Positions 57,332 through 64,000 of a stretch of 64,000 bases of DNA are shown here, piece after piece (position 1 is the first letter of the stretch; each line of letters opens with the position of its first letter). A program made the position numbers and the translations under genes. The notes under the pieces were generated by a model. The model saw only the letters and a program-made list of their open reading frames with translations, did not search any database and was not told the DNA's origin. Source of the stretch: Burkholderia pseudomultivorans. Lineage in GTDB: Bacteria > Pseudomonadota > Gammaproteobacteria > Burkholderiales > Burkholderiaceae. The stretch spans positions 87,195 through 151,194 of the forward strand of contig NZ_CABVPP010000010.1 in assembly GCF_902499075.1 (NCBI RefSeq), in the 5' to 3' direction.

Positions 57332-58717
57332 TCAGTTCACCTTCATCCGCTGCAGCTTGTTGTACAGCGTCTTCGGGCTGATGCCGAGCAGCGTCGCGGC
57401 GCGATGGCGCGTGCCGCCGACCGCGTCGAGCGTCGCGCGGATCAGCAGATCCTCGACGTCGGACAGCGGCGTGCCGACCTTGATCTGCACGCTGCTGCCG
57501 TTCAGCGCGGCGCCGGCCGCGAAGCTCGCCTCGCCGGCCCGCAGCGTTTCGATGAAATCGCCGGACGCGTCGTATGCGAAGCGCACGCGTTCCTGCAATT
57601 CACGCACGTTGCCGGGCCATTCGTAGGACACGCATTCGCGCACGAAGCCCGGCGCGGCGCGCTTGTCGGTCGTGCTGCGGCCGGTCGCGCGCGCGTCGCG
57701 GTTCAGATCGTCGATCAGCGCGTCGGCGATCGCGAGCGCATCGCCGTCGCGCTCGCGCAGCGGCGGCATCGTGATCGAGGCCGCGTCCAGCCGCAGCCAC
57801 AGATCCTCGCGCAGCGTGCCGTTCGCGACCGCCTCGCGTGCCGGGCGGCGCGTGCTCGCGATCAGCCGGAAGTCGCTCGCGATCGCGCTCGTGCCGCCGA
57901 TCCGCATGAAATTCTGCGAGTCGAGCGCGTGCAGCAGCGCTTCCTGCAGCACCAGCGGCAACGAGGTGATTTCGTCGAGGAACAGCGTGCCGCCGCCGGC
58001 CTGCTCGAACAGGCCGGTCTCGCGCCGCTCGGCGCCGTCGAATGCGCCGCGCTCGTGGCCGAACAGCAGGCTGTCGAGCGATGCGCCTTGGCGGCCGGCC
58101 TGCGCGATCGTGCGGCAGTCGAACGACACGAACGGCCCTTTGCGACGGCGGCTCAGGTCGTGCAGCGTGCGGGCGGCGAGCTTCTTGCCGGTGCCGGCCT
58201 CGCCCGAGAACAGCACGGCCGTTTCGGTGCGCGCGTTGTGCTCGATCATGTCGTACACGTGCTGCATCGCCTCGCTGCGACCGACCAGCGCGCCGAAGCG
58301 GCCGAGGTGGCGCAGCGACGCGCGCAGCGCCTGCACTTCGTCGATCAGTTCGTACGGGCGCGGAATCCGCGCAAGCAGGCTGCGCAGCCGCGGAATGTTG
58401 ATCGGTTTCAGCAGGTAGTCCCAGATGCCGTGACGCAGGCCTTCGATCGCGCTTTCGACCGTTGCATTGCCGGTCAGCACGATCACCGGCAGCGAACCGT
58501 TCGGCTGCTGCTGCGGCAGGTGCTGGAGCAGGTCGAACCCGCTGCCGTCCGGCAGGTTCAGGTCGACGAGGACGACGTCGGGAATCGAGCGGCCGAGCGC
58601 GTTGCGCGCCTCGGCGAGCGATGTGGCCGTGTCGACCGAGAAACCGTCTGCGGCGAGCAGCGCGGTGAGGCCGGACAGGCTGTTGGGATCGTCTTCGACA
58701 ATCAGGGCGTGTGGCAT
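57332..58717 (-). CDS. NtrC-family response regulator with variant GAFTGA motif
   Basis: A 461-residue two-component regulator. Residues 1-120 are a true receiver domain (acidic pocket EDD at 8-10, phospho-acceptor Asp52 in LVDLNLPDG, Lys104 in LLKPINI). Residues about 142-380 are the AAA+ domain with Walker A SGEAGTGKKL, Walker B GGTLFLDE and WPGNVRE. A Fis-type helix-turn-helix ends it (about 436-456). The sigma-54 contact loop reads GAFDGA (224-229), with Asp in place of the conserved Thr. No sensor kinase is adjacent. The start MPHALIVEDD was chosen because the receiver begins here; a frame to 58768 adds 17 residues. Confidence 0.9.
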   Translation of the reverse strand: MPHALIVEDDPNSLSGLTALLAADGFSVDTATSLAEARNALGRSIPDVVLVDLNLPDGSGFDLLQHLPQQQPNGSLPVIVLTGNATVESAIEGLRHGIWDYLLKPINIPRLRSLLARIPRPYELIDEVQALRASLRHLGRFGALVGRSEAMQHVYDMIEHNARTETAVLFSGEAGTGKKLAARTLHDLSRRRKGPFVSFDCRTIAQAGRQGASLDSLLFGHERGAFDGAERRETGLFEQAGGGTLFLDEITSLPLVLQEALLHALDSQNFMRIGGTSAIASDFRLIASTRRPAREAVANGTLREDLWLRLDAASITMPPLRERDGDALAIADALIDDLNRDARATGRSTTDKRAAPGFVRECVSYEWPGNVRELQERVRFAYDASGDFIETLRAGEASFAAGAALNGSSVQIKVGTPLSDVEDLLIRATLDAVGGTRHRAATLLGISPKTLYNKLQRMKVN

Positions 58718-58937
58718 GGTGGACGCGAGTCGGTTCAAGAGAGGCGGGCCGTCAATCCGCAGCCGCATTTCGAGATGAGATTAAAGACTGATTTTATGCC
58801 CCGCCGAACGCCTGACGCGCATTATTTCCTTCGCGCTATAAAACAGTTACCGATGATACAAATTGAATATCTTTACCGGTGGATTTTGTGCTGCATCTGT
58901 CCCCCGTCCGCGGTCGCTGTTGGCGACGGACAAACAA

Positions 58938-58959
58938 AAAGCGCCCCGAAGGGCGCTTT
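58938..58959 (-). terminator. Terminator after efp
   Basis: AAAGCGCCC and GGGCGCTTT form a perfect 9-bp stem with a 4-base loop; on the minus strand a T-run follows. It ends the efp transcript before the response-regulator gene. Confidence 0.88.
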
Positions 58960-58983
58960 GTTCGATGCGGGCATCGCGGGCGC

Positions 58984-59541
58984 TTACGCGCGGCTGCGGT
59001 ACTCGTGCGTGCGCGTGTCGATTTCGATCTTGTCGCCGGTGTTGCAGAACAGCGGCACTTGCAGCTCGAAGCCGGTGGCCAGCTTTGCGTTCTTCAGCAC
59101 CTTGCCCGACGACGTGTCGCCCTTGACGGCCGGCTCGGTGTAGGTGATTTCGCGAACCAGGATCGTCGGCAGTTCGACCGAGATCGCCTTCTCGTTGTAG
59201 AACACGACTTCGCAAGCCATGCCGTCTTCGAGGTAGTTCAGCGCGTCGCCCATCATTTCCGCTTCGACTTCGTACTGGTTGTAGTCGGCGTCCATGAACA
59301 CGTACATCGGGTCGGCGAAGTACGAGTACGTCACTTCCTTGCGGTCGAGCACGACGACGTCGAACTTGTCGTCGGCCTTGTAGACCGATTCCTGGCCTGC
59401 GTTGGTCAGCAGGTTCTTCATCTTCATCTTGACGACGGCGGCGTTACGGCCCGACTTGTTGTATTCCGTCTTCGAGATGACCCAGGCATCGCTGCCGATC
59501 TGCACGACGTTGCCTACGCGGAGTTCCTGTGCGGTCTTCAT
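58984..59541 (-). CDS. efp: Elongation factor P (arginine type)
   Basis: Relieves ribosome stalling at proline runs. The 185 residues have three beta-barrel domains. The modification loop reads NKSGRN, with Arg32 at the tip in place of the Lys34 of E. coli, so it belongs to the class activated by rhamnosylation by EarP, encoded just upstream. The C-terminal [19 protein letters not shown] is typical. The lysyl-transferase system (EpmA/EpmB) is neither expected nor seen. Confidence 0.97.
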   Translation of the reverse strand: MKTAQELRVGNVVQIGSDAWVISKTEYNKSGRNAAVVKMKMKNLLTNAGQESVYKADDKFDVVVLDRKEVTYSYFADPMYVFMDADYNQYEVEAEMMGDALNYLEDGMACEVVFYNEKAISVELPTILVREITYTEPAVKGDTSSGKVLKNAKLATGFELQVPLFCNTGDKIEIDTRTHEYRSRA

Positions 59542-59668
59542 AAAAAAACTGTCCTGATCAAATCAAATAAATAGGTGCCTGAGCGTTGCACAACGGCTGA
59601 CGGCGCAAGCGAGGGGTCCGGTGGGCGCCAAAAGCGAGCGCTTGCGTGGTCAGCCGTCGGATAACCGC

Positions 59669-60862
59669 TTATTTTAACTGAGATTTTGCGTATTCGGCCA
59701 GCTTTCCAGCGAGATCGCCGACGGCCGCGAGTTCGTCGGCCCAGCGGCCCGCATTCGCGTGCAGCGCCGCGCGATGCTGCCGGAAATCGGCCCAGTCGGG
59801 CGTGCCGACGCCGTTCCACGCATGCCAGAAGCGCTCGAGTGCCGTGCGCGGCGCGTCGGCGAGGCCGGCCGACAGGTGCGCGAGCGCGGCGTCGAGCTTC
59901 GGCAGGTGTGCATCGTCGGCCTGCGGGTAGATGTGCCACACGAACGGCTTGCGCGCCCATTGCGCGCGCACGAACGAATCCTCGCCGCGCACGAAGTTGA
60001 CGTCGGCGACCCACAGCAGCGGATCGTAGTCGGCCTGCGGTACGAACGCGAGTCCGTGCGCGCTCAGGTTGCCGGCGCGCGCATGCGAACCTGCGCCGAA
60101 CGACTCGACCCCGAAAAAGCGCGCGAGCGCCGGCGATACGCGGCCGGCCGGCACCAGCGCGACCACCGGCGACGCACCGTCGCGCCACTGCGCGAGCAGC
60201 GCGTCGACGGCCGGATTTTCGTATGCGAACAGGCTGATGACCGTCGTGCCGGGCGCCGGCGGCGCGCCGCCGGTCGCGCGCCGCCACCACGCGGCGCGGG
60301 CGTCGGCATCGGCTTCGAACGCGGTGCGGCGCGCGTCGAGGTCGCGCTCCTTCAGCACGCCGCCGGTACCGGCCGACAGGCCCGGGAAGAAAAACGTCTT
60401 CAGCAGCGGGTAGCGCGGATGCGGCGACGGCCGCAGATGGAAATCGGCGACCCAGTCCTCGGCGCTCAGGTATTCGAGGTTGATCCACACGGGACGGCGC
60501 GCGCGGCGCGCCATTGCCGCGAGATACGCGGCGGGCAGCTCGCACGCGAACGCCTCGATCACGACGTCGGCGATCTCGAGCGTGTCGCCGATCTCCGCGT
60601 GCCAGTGCTCGATCGCGATTCCGTCGAGCGTCTGTCGCGTCGCGTCGGGGTCGACACCCGGCAGCAGGCGCACGAAGGTGTGCAGGTCGTCGACAAACAG
60701 GCGCACCTGCCAGCCGTGCTCGTGCGCGAGCTGCCGCGCGAGGCGCCAGCACACGCCGATATCGCCGAAGTTGTCGATCACCGTGCAGAAGAGGTCGCAG
60801 GCGATCGGTTCGTTCGGCGCGAGCGGCGCCGGGGCAACGGGGGCAGGGACGGTGACGGACAT
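59669..60862 (-). CDS. earP: EF-P arginine rhamnosyltransferase EarP
   Basis: Attaches rhamnose from dTDP-L-rhamnose to Arg32 of EF-P. The 397 residues show two Rossmann-like halves. Conserved elements are VIDNFGDIGVCWRLARQLA, with the two aspartates known to be essential in Pseudomonas EarP, and NFVRGEDSFVRAQWA near residue 290, with the catalytic-site Glu. It has about 20 extra N-terminal residues rich in Ala/Pro. efp lies 127 bases downstream on the same strand. Confidence 0.96.
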   Translation of the reverse strand: MSVTVPAPVAPAPLAPNEPIACDLFCTVIDNFGDIGVCWRLARQLAHEHGWQVRLFVDDLHTFVRLLPGVDPDATRQTLDGIAIEHWHAEIGDTLEIADVVIEAFACELPAAYLAAMARRARRPVWINLEYLSAEDWVADFHLRPSPHPRYPLLKTFFFPGLSAGTGGVLKERDLDARRTAFEADADARAAWWRRATGGAPPAPGTTVISLFAYENPAVDALLAQWRDGASPVVALVPAGRVSPALARFFGVESFGAGSHARAGNLSAHGLAFVPQADYDPLLWVADVNFVRGEDSFVRAQWARKPFVWHIYPQADDAHLPKLDAALAHLSAGLADAPRTALERFWHAWNGVGTPDWADFRQHRAALHANAGRWADELAAVGDLAGKLAEYAKSQLK

Positions 60863-60938
60863 CGAAGCGGCGCAGTGAATGCTCTAAACTGGCGATTCTA
60901 ATGGACCCGTTCCGCGCCTGTCGGCGCCCGGATCACGC

Positions 60939-62969
60939 ATGACATCCCCAGAAGCTTCCGACACCCCGTTCGAACCGAAGAAGATCCTCGCGCAACTGCC
61001 GCACATGCCGGGCGTCTACCGCTACTACGACGCGGCGGGCGCCGTGCTCTACGTGGGCAAGGCGCGCGACCTGAAAAAGCGCGTGTCGAGCTATTTCACG
61101 AAGACGCAGCTGTCGCCGCGCATCGCGATGATGGTCACGCGCATCGCGCGCATCGAGACCACCGTCACGCGTTCGGAGGCCGAGGCGCTGCTGCTCGAGA
61201 ACAACCTGATCAAGGCGCTCGCGCCGCGCTACAACATCCTGTTTCGCGACGACAAGTCGTATCCATACCTGAAGCTCACCGCGCACCGTTTTCCGCGGAT
61301 GGCCTACTACCGCGGCGCGGTCGACAAGCAGAACCAGTATTTCGGGCCGTTCCCGAGCGCATGGGCGGTGCGCGAGAGCATCCAGATCCTGCAGCGCGTG
61401 TTCCAGTTGCGCACCTGCGAGGATTCGGTCTTCAACAACCGCACGCGGCCGTGCCTGCTGCACCAGATCGGGCGCTGCACCGCGCCGTGCGTCGGCGCGA
61501 TTTCCGAGGCCGATTACGAGGTCGACGTGTCGAACGCCGCGCGTTTCCTGCTTGGCCGGCAATCGGAGGTGATGAAGGAACTCGAGCAGAAGATGCATGC
61601 GTTCGCGGCCGAGCTGAAGTTCGAGCAGGCGGCGGCCGTGCGCAACCAGATGAGCTCGCTCGCGACCGTGCTGCACCAGCAGGCGATCGAGGTCGGCAGC
61701 GACAGCGATGTCGACATCCTGGCGGTCGTCGCGCAGGGCGGGCGCGTGTGCGTGAACCTCGCGATGGTGCGCGGCGGCCGGCATCTCGGCGACAAGGCGT
61801 ATTTCCCGACGCATGTCGAGAGCGCGCTGACGCTCGCGGAAGGCGGTCTCGGCGACGAAGCCGAAGCGGCCGAGGCGGCTGACATCGCCGACGATGCGCT
61901 GCCCGATCGACTCGCGGAAGAAGCCGGCGGCGCGCGCGGCGCGGCCGCATCGGTCGAGGCCGAGGTGCTCGACGCGTTCATCGCACAGCACTACCTCGGC
62001 AACCGCGTGCCGCCGGTGCTCGTGGTCAGCCATGCGCCCGCGAGCCGCGACCTGCTCGAGCTGCTGTCCGAGCAGGCCGGCCACAAGGTGTCGCTGGTGC
62101 GGCAGCCGCAGGGGCAGCGCCGCGCATGGCTGTCGATGGCCGAACAGAATGCGCAGATCGCGCTCGCGCGGCTGCTGTCCGAGCAGGGCTCGCAGCAGGC
62201 GCGCACGCGCGCGCTGGCGGAGACGCTCGGCCTCGAATGCGACGATCTCGCGACGCTGCGCATCGAGTGTTTCGACATCAGCCACACGATGGGCGAGGCG
62301 ACGCAGGCGTCGTGCGTCGTCTATCACCATCACAAGATGCAGTCGGGCGAGTACCGCCGCTACAACATCGCGGGCATCACGCCGGGCGACGACTACGCGG
62401 CGATGCGGCAGGTGCTGACGCGCCGCTACGAGAAGATGGTCGAGCAGGCCGCGCAGGCAGCGGCCGCGGACGACGCGGCCGGCATCGACGGCGAGTCGAC
62501 GCGCCAGGCCGAGGCTTCGAGCCTGCTGCCGAACATCGTGCTGATCGACGGCGGCAAGGGTCAGGTCGAGATCGCGCGCCAGGTGTTTACCGAGCTCGGC
62601 CTCGACACGTCGATGCTGGTCGGCGTCGCGAAGGGCGAGGGGCGCAAGGTCGGCCTCGAGACGCTCGTGTTCGCGGACAGCCGCACGCCGCTCGAACTCG
62701 GCAAGGAAAGCGCCGCGCTGATGCTGGTCGCGCAGATTCGCGACGAGGCGCACCGCTTTGCGATTACCGGGATGCGCGCGAAGCGCGCGAAGGCGCGCCA
62801 GACCTCGCGGCTCGAGGAGCTGGAAGGGGTCGGCGCGAAGCGTCGCCAGCGGCTGCTGGCGCGCTTCGGCGGATTGCGCGGCGTCGTCGCGGCGAGCGTC
62901 GAGGAGCTTGCGAGCGTGGACGGCATTTCGCACGCGCTCGCCGAGCAGATCTACAAGCAGCTTCACTGA
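60939..62969 (+). CDS. uvrC: Excinuclease ABC subunit C
   Basis: Makes both incisions in nucleotide-excision repair. The 676 residues include the GIY-YIG domain (about 25-103, [27 protein letters not shown]), the UVR motif (about 205-240), the RNase H-like C-terminal nuclease with [11 protein letters not shown], and two helix-hairpin-helix motifs ([30 protein letters not shown]). It is about 65 residues longer than E. coli UvrC; the extra sequence is two Ala/Glu/Asp-rich insertions near residues 300-335 and 505-525. Confidence 0.97.
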   Translation: MTSPEASDTPFEPKKILAQLPHMPGVYRYYDAAGAVLYVGKARDLKKRVSSYFTKTQLSPRIAMMVTRIARIETTVTRSEAEALLLENNLIKALAPRYNILFRDDKSYPYLKLTAHRFPRMAYYRGAVDKQNQYFGPFPSAWAVRESIQILQRVFQLRTCEDSVFNNRTRPCLLHQIGRCTAPCVGAISEADYEVDVSNAARFLLGRQSEVMKELEQKMHAFAAELKFEQAAAVRNQMSSLATVLHQQAIEVGSDSDVDILAVVAQGGRVCVNLAMVRGGRHLGDKAYFPTHVESALTLAEGGLGDEAEAAEAADIADDALPDRLAEEAGGARGAAASVEAEVLDAFIAQHYLGNRVPPVLVVSHAPASRDLLELLSEQAGHKVSLVRQPQGQRRAWLSMAEQNAQIALARLLSEQGSQQARTRALAETLGLECDDLATLRIECFDISHTMGEATQASCVVYHHHKMQSGEYRRYNIAGITPGDDYAAMRQVLTRRYEKMVEQAAQAAAADDAAGIDGESTRQAEASSLLPNIVLIDGGKGQVEIARQVFTELGLDTSMLVGVAKGEGRKVGLETLVFADSRTPLELGKESAALMLVAQIRDEAHRFAITGMRAKRAKARQTSRLEELEGVGAKRRQRLLARFGGLRGVVAASVEELASVDGISHALAEQIYKQLH

Positions 62970-63059
62970 TATGGCCGCGCGACCGGCCGCATTGCCCGCG
63001 TTCTTGTGGCGGGCCGGTCGACACGGCACAATTGCGAATCCTTTACTGTCCCGGATGCC

Positions 63060-63650
63060 ATGCCGTTCAATTTCCCGATTTTCCTGACGTGGGTGCGGAT
63101 CGTGCTGATTCCGCTCGTCGTCGGCGTGTTCTATCTGCCGGACACGGTGATGGGCGGCGCGCAGCGCAATATCGCGGCGGCGGCGATCTTCATCCTCGCC
63201 GCGCTGACCGATTGGTTCGACGGGTTCCTGGCCCGCAAGTGGAACCAGACCTCGTCGTTCGGCGCTTTTCTCGATCCGGTGGCCGACAAGTTGATGGTGA
63301 CGGCCGCGCTGCTGATCCTCGTGCAGATTTCCCGCGTCGACGCGGCGATCGCGCTGGTGATCGTCGGCCGCGAGATCGCGATTTCGGCGCTGCGCGAATG
63401 GATGGCGCAGATCGGCGCATCGAAGAGCGTCGCGGTGAACCAGCTCGGCAAGTTCAAGACCGCATGCCAGATGGTCGCGATCCCGATGCTGCTGTACTTC
63501 GGGCCGCTGCCGCTCGGCTTCGCGACGATCGACACGCGCGTGTGGGGCGAGTGGCTGATGTATCTCGCCGCGGTGCTGACGATCTGGTCGATGCTCTACT
63601 ACATGAAGCTCGCGTGGCCGCAGATTCGCGAGCGCGGCGGCGCGTCGTGA
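63060..63650 (+). CDS. pgsA: CDP-diacylglycerol--glycerol-3-phosphate phosphatidyltransferase
   Basis: Forms phosphatidylglycerol phosphate, the committed step to phosphatidylglycerol and cardiolipin. The 196-residue membrane protein carries the CDP-alcohol phosphatidyltransferase signature D-x2-DG-x2-AR-x8-G-x3-D-x3-D (DWFDGFLARKWNQTSSFGAF followed by LDPVADK). About five transmembrane segments are visible. The start MPFNFPIFLTWVRI was chosen as the family N-terminus. uvrC-pgsA-tRNA-Gly is a conserved order in proteobacteria. Confidence 0.96.
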   Translation: MPFNFPIFLTWVRIVLIPLVVGVFYLPDTVMGGAQRNIAAAAIFILAALTDWFDGFLARKWNQTSSFGAFLDPVADKLMVTAALLILVQISRVDAAIALVIVGREIAISALREWMAQIGASKSVAVNQLGKFKTACQMVAIPMLLYFGPLPLGFATIDTRVWGEWLMYLAAVLTIWSMLYYMKLAWPQIRERGGAS

Positions 63651-63706
63651 TGCGCATGCAGCAGTCGCGGCGCGGAAGTTTTTTGGAAAAAGGGCGCGAA
63701 AAGCCC

Positions 63707-63735
63707 TTGACATACGAATGTGCCTTCGACATAAT
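63707..63735 (+). promoter_or_regulatory. Strong sigma-70 promoter for the tRNA-Gly array
   Basis: TTGACA (63707-63712) and CATAAT (63730-63735) are separated by exactly 17 bases. The first tRNA-Gly starts 64 bases after the -10. A near-consensus stable-RNA promoter. Confidence 0.9.
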
Positions 63736-63798
63736 CTCGCTTCTCCGCTGCACGACGAAGCGAATGTAGCGGGGAAGCAGCAGTAGCGCAGTACGCAT

Positions 63799-63874
63799 GC
63801 GGGAGTAGCTCAGTTGGTAGAGCGCAACCTTGCCAAGGTTGAGGTCGCGAGTTCGAGACTCGTCTCCCGCTCCA
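63799..63874 (+). tRNA. tRNA-Gly (anticodon GCC)
   Basis: A 76-nt tRNA with encoded CCA. Acceptor GCGGGAG pairs with CTCCCGC; the D-arm AGCTCAG, anticodon loop with GCC (CTTGCCAA) and T-arm GAGTTCGAGACTC are complete. Confidence 0.98.
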
Positions 63875-63913
63875 GATTTTTCTGGCAGCGTGTCGTACGG
63901 CAAAGCGCTGCAC

Positions 63914-63933
63914 ATGCAGGACAATGCAGGACA
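63914..63933 (+). repeat. Two 10-bp direct repeats before the second tRNA-Gly
   Basis: ATGCAGGACA occurs twice in tandem and is followed directly by ATGCGGG, whose last six bases begin the second tRNA-Gly. It looks like slippage at the spacer of the tRNA array. Confidence 0.8.
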
Positions 63934-63935
63934 AT

Positions 63936-64000
63936 GCGGGAGTAGCTCAGTTGGTAGAGCGCAACCTTGCCAAGGTTGAGGTCGCGAGTTCGAGACTCGT
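63936..64000 (+). tRNA. tRNA-Gly (anticodon GCC), second copy, cut by window end
   Basis: The first 65 nt are identical to the tRNA-Gly at 63799-63874, including the GCC anticodon. The acceptor 3' strand and CCA lie beyond the window. More copies or other tRNAs may follow. Confidence 0.95.

Noticed and set aside
60933-63713. A 926-residue open frame on the minus strand opposite uvrC and pgsA
   Set aside because: It spans two well-identified genes in antisense and runs through their gap; it is rich in Arg/Ala/His as expected for a GC shadow frame.
63599-63934. A 111-residue minus-strand frame over the tRNA-Gly region
   Set aside because: It runs antisense through a complete tRNA gene and its promoter.

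Overview
This is a GC-rich (roughly two thirds G+C), gene-dense stretch of bacterial chromosome. It looks like the main chromosome of a Burkholderia (beta-proteobacterium, most likely Burkholderia cepacia complex). Four things point there: the fatty-acid block yceD-rpmF-plsX-fabHDG-acpP-fabF runs straight into rpoE-rseAB-mucD-lepA-lepB-rnc-era-recO-pdxJ-acpS-nagZ; an EF-P carries an arginine at the modification site next to its rhamnosyltransferase EarP; RNase III has a long Ala/Pro/Lys tail; and codon use is uniformly GC-biased. The species call is inference. No insertion sequence, prophage, CRISPR array or foreign-looking island was seen.

Layout. 1-5.2 kb: the 3' part of pmbA, folA (minus), a small secreted protein, an orphan VpsR-type sigma-54 activator and thyA. 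5.3-9.7 kb: a large FecR-like/Trp-rich exported protein with a proline-rich tail, a winged-helix regulator, a 46-residue exported peptide and an acyl-CoA thioesterase. 9.8-17.5 kb: fumC, a MATE pump, an S4 RNA-binding protein, two proteins of unknown role, an AraC regulator with azlC-azlD, and creA. 17.6-18.3 kb: two identical tRNA-Asn genes and ferredoxin fdxA. 18.5-24.5 kb: pncB, a lone lutC, nhaD, a 2-hydroxyacid dehydrogenase and rmuC. 24.7-28.6 kb (minus): a GNAT enzyme, a small membrane protein, then moeA, mobA and moaA for molybdenum cofactor.

28.8-37.2 kb: rne with a leader of about 700 nt, divergent from rluC, which leads into a phosphatase/Rieske/SppA-like group; an RsmI-like methylase and yceF face them. 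37.2-44.1 kb: the ribosomal protein L32 and type II fatty-acid synthesis cluster, reading from a clear sigma-70 promoter and broken up by internal terminator-like hairpins. 44.1-48.8 kb: a YgfX-like protein, then sigma-E with its anti-sigma system RseA/RseB, the periplasmic protease MucD and a glutaredoxin-like protein. 48.9-57.2 kb: translation and export (lepA, lepB), RNA processing and ribosome assembly (rnc, era), repair (recO), pyridoxal phosphate (pdxJ), ACP activation (acpS) and cell-wall recycling (nagZ). 57.3-64 kb: an NtrC-like response regulator with an altered sigma-54 contact motif, efp-earP, uvrC, pgsA and the start of a tRNA-Gly array.

Most genes are conserved housekeeping functions. 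The points that deserve attention are regulatory: the rne and rnc leaders, alternative hairpins between acpP and fabF, the GAFDGA variant activator, and several conserved proteins without known function. No clearly new multi-gene system could be supported from the sequence alone.
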